Source: Nostoc spongiaeforme FACHB-130 (lineage in GTDB: Bacteria; Cyanobacteriota; Cyanobacteriia; Cyanobacteriales; Nostocaceae). Taken from it: a DNA stretch of 34,309 nucleotides. The notes under the pieces were generated by a model. The model did no database searches and was not told the DNA's origin. It was given only the letters and a program-made list of their open reading frames with translations. Shown piece after piece: positions 1-6,511 of the stretch. The stretch is from assembly GCF_014698475.1 (NCBI RefSeq), contig NZ_JACJTB010000061.1, forward strand, positions 1-34,309, given 5' to 3'. Position numbers and translations under genes: made by a program. Within the stretch, counting starts at the first letter, position 1, and the number at the start of each line of letters is the position of its first letter.

Positions 1-60
1 GTGTCTAAAAATATCAGTGTTCTTATGTCTCTTAATTTTATAGCCTGAAAGTCATTCACC

Positions 61-255
61 GCAGTACTTTCAGGCTATCTTGCCCCTGGTGACAGCTTCG
101 CTATATTTACCCCAATTAAAAATCTATACCTGACTGGAGCTGATACACTTTCAGTCGGCATTATGGGAGCGATGATGGGTGGAGTGAAAACAGCAGGTGT
201 TTTAAATGGGGCATTCGGCTTTTTTAAGATTATGGCAACCATCATGAGAAAGTGA
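61..255 (+). pseudogene. C-terminal fragment of a phytoene-desaturase-like FAD/NAD(P) oxidoreductase
   Basis: An open frame without a start codon reads into TPIKNLYLTGADTLSVGI and then MMGGVKTAGVLNG before a TGA stop at 253-255. The pattern TPIKNLYLTG(A/Q)D followed by a glycine-rich G..GGxxTA stretch is the characteristic C-terminal FAD-contacting end of carotenoid-desaturase-like (CrtI/CrtD/CrtH-type) oxidoreductases. Only about 60 residues remain. A stop codon at 46-48 lies just upstream in the same frame, and the fragment begins close to the 49-bp inverted repeat, so I read it as a broken gene cut by rearrangement. The precise family member cannot be told from so little sequence. Confidence 0.6.
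66..114 (+). repeat. Left copy of 49-bp perfect inverted repeat
   Basis: These 49 bases are the exact reverse complement of 34196-34244 near the other end of the window. The left copy lies within the reading frame of an oxidoreductase fragment. Its first 13 bases also fold back on positions 40-52 (13-bp stem, 13-nt loop), so the end has a small hairpin. It could be a recombination scar, a mobile-element remnant or an assembly feature of a circular or terminally repeated molecule. Confidence 0.9.
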
Positions 256-266
256 CAGAGAAAGTT

Positions 267-475
267 GGGGTATGAGTATCATCAGAACAGAAAATCGGTA
301 TCAGCTTAAAAGCCTTATTCGCTAAGGATTTTCCTGATAACGAAGGTCATTAACTTCAACTTATTATCGAGTCACTACTCAACGAGAAAATAAGGGTTTC
401 AGCCTTGAAATATTATTGTATTACTCATGTAATACTTCTTCACCCGGTTTTCTGCGCGAATGCTACTCATACCCC
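267..475. mobile_element. MITE-like element with ~32-bp imperfect terminal inverted repeats
   Basis: The ends 267-298 and 444-475 are inverted repeats matching at about 26 of 32 positions, including a perfect 12-bp outer part (GGGGTATGAGTA). The 209-bp interior is AT-rich and holds no credible transposase, so this looks like a non-autonomous miniature element. No clear target-site duplication is visible beside the outermost bases. The element ends 23 bp before the chosen start of the downstream methyltransferase, so it may have displaced or supplied that gene's promoter. Confidence 0.65.
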
Positions 476-498
476 ATAATCAGGAAATTAAGAAAATC

Positions 499-1257
499 AT
501 GATTGGTCACAAACATAACAAACTAATGTACGACAAATATGGTGAGCGATATCATTTGAAAAGAAACAATGAAGAAGATAATCTTTGGAATGAATACCTA
601 GATATTCCATCAATGACTAAGTTGATTGAGAAGAATGTTAATCAACGCAATGTGTTAGATATAGGCTGTGGCTCTGGAAAATTTGCTGCGAAAGTAAAAT
701 CGTGGGGAGGAAACGTTATTGGTCTAGATCAGTCAAGCACAATGATTGAGATAGCTCGAAAAGAACATCCCGAAATAGACTTTTATGTTGGTATTGCCGA
801 AGAACTGCCATTCGGTGATAAAAGTTTTGAGCTAATTTATAGCTGTTTAATGGTTCACTACGTTAAAGAGCTAAGTCCGTTATTTACTGAAGTTGCAAGG
901 GTAATCCGAAGCTTTGGTAAATTCATCTTTTCGTTTCATCATCCGTTTGATGAAGTGACTAATAAATTTTGGAATGGTCGTACTTATGACGTAACGATGC
1001 GCCCATATTTTCATAATGATGAATATCGATGGAATATGTTTGATGACATGGAATTAGTAAGTTACCATCACACTTTTGAGACAATATTCACTTCTTTAAA
1101 TGAAAATGGCTTCGTAGTGGAACGTCTAATTGAACCAACCCCAAATCATTCAACCAGGGATAAACATCCAATATTTTATGAAAGAACTTCCAATTATCCA
1201 TCGTTCTGCGCCATAAGTGCAATCTATCTACCTAACTCAATACCTTTAATGCCCTAA
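499..1257 (+). CDS. Class I SAM-dependent methyltransferase
   Basis: Predicted to transfer a methyl group from S-adenosylmethionine to an unknown small-molecule substrate in the cytoplasm. The glycine-rich SAM-binding motif I (VLDIGCGSG) is at residues 52-60, with the acidic loop GLDQSS after the next strand, an AEELPF segment (motif II region) and a downstream LIYSCLMVHYV strand typical of the Methyltransf_11 fold. The 252-residue length is ordinary for a single-domain enzyme. I chose the ATG at 499 over the in-frame ATG at 460, because the latter lies inside the terminal repeat of the MITE-like element and its first residues match no family pattern. The gene stands alone, and the sequence gives no hint of substrate. 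Confidence 0.75.
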   Translation: MIGHKHNKLMYDKYGERYHLKRNNEEDNLWNEYLDIPSMTKLIEKNVNQRNVLDIGCGSGKFAAKVKSWGGNVIGLDQSSTMIEIARKEHPEIDFYVGIAEELPFGDKSFELIYSCLMVHYVKELSPLFTEVARVIRSFGKFIFSFHHPFDEVTNKFWNGRTYDVTMRPYFHNDEYRWNMFDDMELVSYHHTFETIFTSLNENGFVVERLIEPTPNHSTRDKHPIFYERTSNYPSFCAISAIYLPNSIPLMP

Positions 1258-1324
1258 TTACCAATCTGCTGTTATCAAGCTCTTGATTCCACAATTGGGC
1301 TATTTCGTGGAATGCGGCCGCTCC

Positions 1325-1993
1325 TTACTTATCAAACCTGATAGTCCAGCAGTCCGATTGCAAATCATCTGGGAGGGAAGCGGGGAACTCATCACTAGCA
1401 TCTATCATGACGCTAAAGTGAAGAGATGCTTGATTTCCTAACCTTTTGATTTCACGCAACCACTTTGCTAGGTTATTACCCATAACATCAGGATTAGAAG
1501 TATCAAGAATTAACAGACGTACTCCGCTATTGGCCATACGTCGCAGCCGTTTTTCAATTTGCTTCGATGTAATTGATGAGGGTTTAATGCGGTAGGGGTC
1601 AGCAACATCGAAACTCATGACAGCCACACTGTATCGACCAACTTTTACATGAACACCATTATCAATACTGCCCATGAAAATGAAAATTTCGTGGTGAGCG
1701 GGGCAGGATTCAAAATTAACTACATTCAAAACATTAGTGGCAATTTCATGATTTAGATGTTGACGAGTTGTTTCCTCATCCAACCACAACATTTCGCCGC
1801 CGTCAGAAAGTGGGTAAATGAATTCACCTAAAATAGGGCTAAACTCCCCCACATTAACCAAAGCAAACCCTTTACCAAACTCTCGTTTCATCTGATTTAT
1901 CTGCTTAAACGCCCTCCGAACAAAAGTTGCATCTTGAAGCGTTTGTAAGCAGAAGTCATTTAAAGCTTGCTGCAAAATTGAATTGGCATCCAC
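1325..1993 (-). CDS. Hypothetical protein downstream of the relaxase gene
   Basis: A 222-residue soluble protein that I do not recognise. The C-terminal half reads like the late strands of a P-loop/RecA-type fold: a Walker-B-like LLILD at residues 160-164, then a helix, then a SLHFSVMIDAS strand. No Walker A (GxxxxGKS/T) exists anywhere in the protein, so it is either a degenerate ATPase relative or an unrelated alpha/beta protein. It starts 57 bp after the relaxase stop on the same strand and is probably co-transcribed, so a role in mobilisation or plasmid maintenance is a reasonable guess only. Coding quality is good across its whole length. Confidence 0.6.
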   Translation of the reverse strand: MDANSILQQALNDFCLQTLQDATFVRRAFKQINQMKREFGKGFALVNVGEFSPILGEFIYPLSDGGEMLWLDEETTRQHLNHEIATNVLNVVNFESCPAHHEIFIFMGSIDNGVHVKVGRYSVAVMSFDVADPYRIKPSSITSKQIEKRLRRMANSGVRLLILDTSNPDVMGNNLAKWLREIKRLGNQASLHFSVMIDASDEFPASLPDDLQSDCWTIRFDK

Positions 1994-2050
1994 AACTATG
2001 AGTTGTACTCCCAGAGTATTCCTTAAGGTTATTTTAGTATGTTCAATTTT

Positions 2051-3847
2051 TTAAAGACTCAAATCATCATCCTGTTCCCGTCGTTGCTGCTGGCGTAACT
2101 GCCGCCCATAATCAATAAGTTGCTGATTCCAGTCAGCCGTCTTGCACTTGAGCCGCTTGGACTGTGGCAATAAATCCTTAACAGCCCGTGCAGCAGCTTC
2201 TCCTGCTTCATCTGGGTCAAAAGCCACCTGTACATTAGGAATATGCCGTAATTGCTCAACTCTTAAACTGTTGGGGCTATCAACTGCCATGTACAACGTT
2301 CTTATGGGTGGCACGTCGCCTCTAACTTGATACTCCAGCATGGCTATTGACATAGCATCGATGGGCGATTTACACAGCACTAGTTTCTCTGGTGGGTCAG
2401 TCGGCTGTCCGCCCAGGTGGAAGTAAAACCAGCCCTCACGCCGCTTAGTCCCTTTCTCATAACCCTTAAAACTGTTATTTTCGCCCCTTGTCCCACGCAA
2501 AAATGCACCTTTAGCATGGGGTAAATCGCTAAGATTCCGCATCACGAACACAGCATTTTGTTGATCATCAGCGTAAATTAGTCCCCGTTCGTGGAGAGCT
2601 TGAACCAGATTTTCTCCTATCCCTCGTTTTTGGGTGAGATAGTCAGAGACTAACTGCCATTTGGCTTTATCCTCAACTGGTAGCTGGAATTGTGGACGAG
2701 GTTCTGACTGGATAATCTCACTTGTCGCATTCCTGGCGTGAGCGATCGCCGCTTTTTCTGCCCCAGCTTCCCCAAAGCGGTCACTGAGCCAAGCGATCGC
2801 CTGTCGAAAATTACAAGAGTTAACGTGCATCACCAAATCAATTGCACCACCGCCGCCCTTGTGTTGCTCCGGTGAAAAATCGTAGAACTTCGAGCCATCT
2901 ATATTAATGATGTGACCGTGACCCCTCCACCGTTCATGATCATGATTTAGCCCCAACTCCCAAGCGACATCTTCCAAGGGCAGGTCACGCAGTTGACTGG
3001 TTGATTCCAACAGTTGCACTCGTTTTTCAAGTCGCTGCCGTTCCTTTTCACTATCCCTAGCCCGTTGTTCGGCACGGGATAATCTTTGCGCCATGAAAGC
3101 GCGGTCAGCCAATTGGTGGTTAATGGCTTGGAAATCGTCATGCTGCTGAATCCGGGCAATGTAAGTCCTGGCTGATTCAAATGGTGTGGGTGCTAATTGG
3201 TTATTTGTAATGACTGCGGTGAGTGGTTCGCTGTTAACCGCTTGGTAATATTCCTTTACCTTGGTATGGGTTGCCTTGCTGCCCTTCACCCCCCGTTCAA
3301 TGCCCAAAGGCGCGAGAGCCTCCGCGTAGCTGTCTTGGAGTTTGGACAACTTAATGCTGGCAGCCCGACCATCACCGCCGAACATTTCTTTATGACTTAG
3401 TTGCTTAGTCTTATCGTTGATAGGAACGACGTAAGCATGAATGTGGGGAGTAGCTTCGTCCAAGTGCAATTCTGCCCGGACGCACTTATCACCATAGTTG
3501 GTCTTTAACCAAAAGTAAGAAGCAGTGGCGAAATCGGCCATGCGCTTATCGTCCCACTCACCAGCCTTTGACGGGTCATGAGGGCGGAAATATTCAGGCG
3601 ATGCCGACAAGAAAATCTCACTACACAGCACGGCATCCTTACGCGGTTTGTGTTTAGTGGTGCTGGCTATCTTGGTTTTTACCAGTTCTTCGAGTGGTGT
3701 ACCGTCCTCCATACCAATCAGTCTGATATTTTTTTTAGTGGTGTCAGCGTTTGGGGTATCTTGTAAACGGGCGGTATGCTTTTCGCTACCCCCAACATTG
3801 CCGAAAGACTTGAGTTTCTCAACGCGCAGAATCGCCAAAGCCGCCAT
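2051..3847 (-). CDS. MobV-family (Mob_Pre) relaxase with Toprim-like C-terminal region
   Basis: Predicted to nick one strand at the plasmid transfer origin and stay linked to the 5' end during mobilisation. Numbering from the chosen start, residues ~20-34 carry motif I (H24...N33), and residues 128-137 are the metal-binding motif III HLDEATPHIH, the signature of MobV/Mob_Pre relaxases. A charged coiled-coil segment follows (~245-290). Then comes a region that resembles the DUF3991 and Toprim parts of primases (CKSPIDAMS and AFDPDEAG near the C terminus). The frame is open for another 121 residues upstream, but that stretch translates repeat DNA. ATG 3847 is preceded by a GAGAG ribosome site and begins the conserved MAALAILRVEK, so I start there (598 aa). 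The Toprim tail suggests that the protein may also prime DNA synthesis on the transferred strand (inference). Confidence 0.88.
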   Translation of the reverse strand: MAALAILRVEKLKSFGNVGGSEKHTARLQDTPNADTTKKNIRLIGMEDGTPLEELVKTKIASTTKHKPRKDAVLCSEIFLSASPEYFRPHDPSKAGEWDDKRMADFATASYFWLKTNYGDKCVRAELHLDEATPHIHAYVVPINDKTKQLSHKEMFGGDGRAASIKLSKLQDSYAEALAPLGIERGVKGSKATHTKVKEYYQAVNSEPLTAVITNNQLAPTPFESARTYIARIQQHDDFQAINHQLADRAFMAQRLSRAEQRARDSEKERQRLEKRVQLLESTSQLRDLPLEDVAWELGLNHDHERWRGHGHIINIDGSKFYDFSPEQHKGGGGAIDLVMHVNSCNFRQAIAWLSDRFGEAGAEKAAIAHARNATSEIIQSEPRPQFQLPVEDKAKWQLVSDYLTQKRGIGENLVQALHERGLIYADDQQNAVFVMRNLSDLPHAKGAFLRGTRGENNSFKGYEKGTKRREGWFYFHLGGQPTDPPEKLVLCKSPIDAMSIAMLEYQVRGDVPPIRTLYMAVDSPNSLRVEQLRHIPNVQVAFDPDEAGEAAARAVKDLLPQSKRLKCKTADWNQQLIDYGRQLRQQQRREQDDDLSL

Positions 3848-3879
3848 TGATTTTCTCTCGAATTTTACAAGTGTGCCAA

Positions 3880-3990
3880 AGTTGTGCAGAACCCCCGCAG
3901 GGGCGAACGTAACTTCTGCGTCTTGAGCGTAGCGAAAGATGGGCGCAGCCCACCCGAAGGGCGTAGAAGTGTAGTGAGTACACCTCCATA
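3880..3990. repeat. Nostoc-type interspersed repeat DNA upstream of the relaxase
   Basis: The stretch of GCGCAGCCC, GAAGGGCG and CCCCGCAGGGG segments is GC-rich and rich in short inverted repeats, unlike the surrounding sequence. It resembles the short dispersed repeats I associate with Nostoc genomes, which often read through as open frames without coding value. It lies between the relaxase start and the GTGCA-rich region. The family assignment is from memory of style, not from an alignment. Confidence 0.4.
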
Positions 3991-4073
3991 TTAGTACCCC
4001 CATCCCAAAGCTTTCTGCTACCGCCCATCCATCGCCATCAATCGAAAGCCATTGGTGCAATCTAAGAGCTAAA

Positions 4074-4220
4074 ATTGCACAGTTCTGCACAGAATTAGCA
4101 CAATTCGGTACGGCTAATTTGGCACTTTTGGTCATGAAGATGCACAAGTTTTGGTCGAAAACTGTGCAAAAACTGTGCAGAATTAGCACTATATAAGTGC
4201 TGATTTGCACATCTTTTGTG
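4074..4220. repeat. GTGCA/TGCAC repeat cluster, candidate oriT
   Basis: About ten TGCAC or GTGCA words occur in ~150 bp. They include a 12-bp direct repeat (CAGAATTAGCAC at 4090-4101 and 4178-4189), tandem AACTGTGCA copies (around 4160-4180) and a hairpin AGCACT-ATATA-AGTGCT at 4185-4201. MobV relaxases characteristically nick at an inverted repeat just upstream of their own gene, and this cluster sits 0.2-0.4 kb upstream of the relaxase start. The hairpin flank reads TATAGTGCTAA on the minus strand, loosely like the pMV158 nick region. Promoter operators are an alternative. Confidence 0.45.
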
Positions 4221-4304
4221 CTGCTCTAAAACCAGCAAATTAACCAGCTATTAGCATGACTGACATTGAGCAACAGCGACGGTCTTAGTAAGCCGCAAAC
4301 CCTG

Positions 4305-4436
4305 ATGATTCAAGCTAAAATCAACTTTTATATAGAAGGTTGGAGCTTAGGAGTCAGCCCCAAACCTGAACAAAAACTGTGGGCGGAATGGAATAAACCA
4401 GTGGTGTTAGGTGATGGGAGCTGCTGCTTTTGGTAA
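4305..4436 (+). CDS. Possible small protein (43 aa)
   Basis: The reading frame begins ATG ATT CAA GCT and encodes an ordinary-looking soluble peptide with INFYIEGWSLGVSP and a following EQKLWAEWNKPVV, ending at TAA 4434-4436. The composition looks coding, unlike the frames around it, but there is no clear ribosome-binding site and no family that I recognise. It may instead be the N-terminal remnant of a longer gene cut off near 4436. It lies between the candidate oriT and the 11-bp repeat region. Confidence 0.3.
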   Translation: MIQAKINFYIEGWSLGVSPKPEQKLWAEWNKPVVLGDGSCCFW

Positions 4437-4702
4437 AAGTGAAAGCCAGAAAGAACTCAAATATAGAAAGTGCTGGCTGTTCTTGGTGGCTCTCATTGAA
4501 CTAAACAATATTTGGAATTACAGATTTTCTTGCTCAAGTAGTGACTCAATTGAAACCGATTTTTTGAAGTACGTTTGCAACATTGAGGTATTATTCAGCC
4601 TCAATCAACTCATTTACTGCACTGCCTGTTAAATTACGCCGCTTTAATTTCTTTCATGGCGCTATAGCGTCAGCCATTTCACTCTCACCTTGTTAAGATA
4701 AC

Positions 4703-4711
4703 TTATCCCCA
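4703..4711 (+). promoter_or_regulatory. DnaA-box-like 9-mer
   Basis: TTATCCCCA differs at one position from the DnaA-box consensus TTATCCACA. It stands alone at the left edge of an AT-rich region that holds three 11-bp repeat families, which makes it more interesting than a random match, but a single near-match is weak evidence. Confidence 0.25.
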
Positions 4712-4769
4712 AAAAATCCAATTTTTAGCCCAAAACGCCCTTCAAAAATGGCTCTTATTTGGAATAGCA

Positions 4770-4798
4770 AAAATAACCATAGTAAGTATGGTTATTTT
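4770..4798. terminator. Hairpin with 11-bp perfect stem and 7-nt loop
   Basis: AAAATAACCAT (4770-4780) pairs exactly with 4788-4798 around the loop AGTAAGT. Because the stem itself begins and ends in A/T runs, it could act as a bidirectional terminator. It could equally be a protein-binding dyad at the edge of the repeat-rich control region. Confidence 0.45.
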
Positions 4799-4857
4799 AT
4801 TCTGCCACCGCAGAATTGTTGACAGCCATTGACTGCCGTTTCCCTGTGACTGCCTTT

Positions 4858-4957
4858 GAGCAGTCTTTGAGTTGCGATTTGAGATGCTCTAGAGCAGTCA
4901 TAGCGCAGTTGTAGAACAGCCTACGACTAGTCGTAGAACAGTCCGAGAAAATAGTAA
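4858..4957. repeat. 11-bp repeat array A (GAxCAGTCxTA-type)
   Basis: About nine consecutive units start with G at 4858, 4869, 4881, 4892, 4903, 4914, 4925, 4936 and 4947. All spacings are 11 bp except one of 12. Typical units are GAGCAGTCATA, GCGCAGTTGTA, GAACAGCCTAC and GAACAGTCCGA. Two perfect palindromes are embedded: TGCTCTAGAGCA (4885-4896) and CTACGACTAGTCGTAG (4921-4936). Because the spacing approximates one helical turn, a protein bound to each unit would line up on one face of the DNA. This is typical of plasmid centromeres or origin iterons. Confidence 0.7.
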
Positions 4958-4986
4958 TCTGGTATACAATTGAGAGAATTAAAAAC

Positions 4987-5010
4987 CCACTAATTACATA
5001 GACTTAGTGG
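4987..5010. other. Short inverted repeat between arrays A and B
   Basis: CCACTAA (4987-4993) and TTAGTGG (5004-5010) form a 7-bp stem with a 10-nt loop in AT-rich sequence between two repeat arrays. It could be a small hairpin or operator of the control region. No coding frame crosses it. Confidence 0.3.
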
Positions 5011-5045
5011 TGATTATGACTGAGCTTATCAAGGAAAGAATCACT

Positions 5046-5089
5046 ATTGTAGTTTAATTGTAGTTCAATTGTAGTGCGTTGGTAGTAAA
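5046..5089. repeat. 11-bp repeat array B (ATTGTAGTxxx)
   Basis: Four consecutive 11-bp units, ATTGTAGTTTA, ATTGTAGTTCA, ATTGTAGTGCG and the degenerate TTGGTAGTAAA, lie in exact register. The motif differs from arrays A and C on either side, but the repeat length is the same. Confidence 0.75.
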
Positions 5090-5236
5090 TCGAGTGGCTG
5101 TGAACGCGATTTTGTTCTGATGATGCTGTTGAGTCAAAAAAAACTGGCCAAACAAGATTGCGTACTGTGCGAGAGTTTTAGTCAGAAATTTTTGCGGTAT
5201 AAATCAAGGTCATAAATTAGGTTTTTGGGGTCAAAA

Positions 5237-5453
5237 TCCTTATATTTACCTTTGGTTTACCTTATAAATGCCATTAGAATGCCATTGGGAAACCTTATTT
5301 TTGGCAGAATAACCAAATTTTTCAAAAAATCAATTTGTGGCAGTAGTAAATCCTTATTTCTGCCATTGGGATGCCATTGAAATACCATTGGTTTACCTTA
5401 AAAATGCCTTTTTGAGAAAATCCTTGTAAATACCTTATAAATTCCTTTGAGGT
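5237..5453. repeat. 11-bp repeat array C in three blocks (xCCxTTxxAAT)
   Basis: Fifteen 11-bp units fall in three blocks: six from 5237 to 5302, six from 5351 to 5416 and three from 5421 to 5453. Typical units are GCCATTAGAAT, GCCATTGGGAT, ACCTTATAAAT and ACCATTGGTTT. Within blocks the register is exact, and between blocks it shifts by 4 bp. The array ends 28 bp before the start codon of the HU-like gene. Long 11-bp arrays occur in plasmid centromeres such as parC of plasmid R1 (two sets of five 11-bp repeats bound by ParR) and in iteron origins. Here the region is also AT-rich and non-coding. Confidence 0.85.
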
Positions 5454-5481
5454 TAAATAATAGTTAGGGTACGAAGTTTAT

Positions 5482-5775
5482 ATGAAACCAAGAAAAGTTA
5501 GTATCAGTCCGCCTAAGATGTCTGTTGATAAAAAGGAATTGGTACGCCGCGTTCAAGAACGGTTGAGTAAACAAAATGGAGCCGTTGAAGAAATTATTGA
5601 TGCCACAATAGAAGAAATTTATGAATCGCTAAAACAGGGGGACAGTGTTGCTCTACGGAACTTCGGCACTTTCTATGTCAGAACAGGGCGAGAGTGTTGG
5701 GTGTTCAAGTTCAATCCCTCGCAAAGGTTACGTCAAGCGTTTGGTTGGTCGTCAACTCATAAGCCCAAGCCCTAA
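5482..5775 (+). CDS. HU/IHF-family DNA-binding protein
   Basis: A small basic protein expected to bind and bend double-stranded DNA as a dimer. The HU fold is visible: an N-terminal helical segment with KKELVRRVQERLSKQ, then the signature VALRNFGTFYVR (residues ~57-68), a shortened arm and a C-terminal FNPSQRLRQAFGW segment. At 97 residues it is near the usual ~90, with a ~12-residue N-terminal extension. The arm lacks the canonical RNPxT (Arg-Asn-Pro) tip, so the DNA-bending loop is atypical. It starts directly behind the 11-bp arrays, and an architectural role at that control region (origin or centromere) is the obvious inference. The product might also bind its own promoter. Confidence 0.8.
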   Translation: MKPRKVSISPPKMSVDKKELVRRVQERLSKQNGAVEEIIDATIEEIYESLKQGDSVALRNFGTFYVRTGRECWVFKFNPSQRLRQAFGWSSTHKPKP

Positions 5776-5866
5776 CATAATCTGAAGGTGATATTTCTGC
5801 CGTGCAGTCAAGTTGTGGCCAACATCAAGCCTGATAAAATTCAGTAGCGAAAAATTTGAGTTTTAG

Positions 5867-6211
5867 ATGAGTCAGGGGCGAGGTATGCAAGCAAAAAGCG
5901 AAGTCACAATCAAATTTAGCGGTGAATTACCAACAGCTACACCGGCAGCTAACAAGAAAGTTGAAGTCTCATTGACTGACCAGAACGGTGTAGTGTTCAC
6001 TGCTTTGATTAATGCCAAAAGCTGGCGCAAGGCTGAAGCTAATGCCTTGGAGTTTGGGGATTGGGCAGGGGCTATATCTGGAAAGCTGGGTCAACGAACA
6101 GATTCAGGGTTTGAAGTAGTTGATGCAGGAGTCCAAATTTTCCAGAAGAAAGCGAAGGAGCCTAAACCAGATGTAGAGGCTGCTTCTGAAGTAGCTGGTG
6201 CAAGTTCATAG
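5867..6211 (+). CDS. Hypothetical small protein, possible OB/beta-barrel fold
   Basis: A 114-residue protein with a strand-rich central region (VTIKFSGELP, KVEVSLTDQNG, FTALINAKSWRKAEAN, WAGAISGKLGQR, GFEVVDAGVQIFQKK) and a disordered acidic C-terminal tail (~93-114). The alternation of short strands with a basic surface is reminiscent of small OB-fold or DNA-binding plasmid proteins, but I cannot assign a family. It lies 91 bp after the HU-like gene on the same strand and may be co-transcribed with it. The in-frame ATG at 5885 (MQAKSEV) is a possible alternative start. A strong hairpin follows the stop. Confidence 0.55.
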   Translation: MSQGRGMQAKSEVTIKFSGELPTATPAANKKVEVSLTDQNGVVFTALINAKSWRKAEANALEFGDWAGAISGKLGQRTDSGFEVVDAGVQIFQKKAKEPKPDVEAASEVAGASS

Positions 6212-6238
6212 GCGTGTTTCAAGCACTCATGAGCAAAT

Positions 6239-6274
6239 TTCTACCTCTGCAATCAGAACTTGGCAGAGGTAGAA
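6239..6274. terminator. 12-bp perfect-stem hairpin between convergent units
   Basis: TTCTACCTCTGC (6239-6250) pairs perfectly with 6263-6274 across a 12-nt loop and is followed by GCATTTT. It lies between the + strand gene ending at 6211 and minus-strand sequences, where a shared terminator would be expected. Confidence 0.6.
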
Positions 6275-6302
6275 GCATTTTCAACCGCAGATTCCACGCA
6301 GA

Positions 6303-6455
6303 CTTCCGGGGAGACAGTTCCAGGGGTTGTGGAGTCATATCCACATAGGGAATCTTGCTGAGGATGTGGTAAACACAATTCAGGCGAGCGCGTTTTTTGT
6401 CATCTGCTTTGACGGTGAACCAGGGTGCTTCGGGAATAGGGTGGCCGCCGAGATA
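6303..6455 (-). pseudogene. C-terminal remnant of a polyphosphate kinase 2 (PPK2) gene
   Basis: On the minus strand this stretch translates as PEAPWFTVKADDKKRARLNC followed by VYHILSKIPYVDMTPQPLEL. This matches the C-terminal end of PPK2 enzymes, where aPWxxVxADDKxxARLNxxxHLLsxIPY closes the nucleotide-binding domain. The catalytic P-loop domain (about 200 residues) is missing, and the sequence upstream is the 3' end of the alpha-amylase. It is therefore a decayed fragment left by a rearrangement rather than a working gene. The Walker motifs needed for polyP-dependent phosphorylation are absent. Confidence 0.65.
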
Positions 6456-6511
6456 CCTGCAAGTGCGATTCGAGATCCATCGGACTGAGTTTCCACAAAT
6501 TTGAATATGTT

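Noticed and set aside
267-475. Complete insertion sequence
   Set aside because: The interior is too short and has no transposase reading frame.
460-498. Upstream ATG for the first methyltransferase
   Set aside because: It lies inside the terminal repeat of the MITE-like element and adds residues unlike the family; ATG 499 is preferred.
3848-4210. 121-residue N-terminal extension of the relaxase frame
   Set aside because: It translates the GTGCA repeat cluster and dispersed repeat DNA, has no relaxase-like sequence, and a better start with a ribosome site begins at 3847.
4411-4632. 73-aa plus-strand frame
   Set aside because: No ribosome site, odd composition and no protein-like features; treated as chance in a non-coding region.
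4858-5453. CRISPR array
   Set aside because: Repeats are only 11 bp, contiguous without spacers, and of three unrelated motifs; no cas genes are present.
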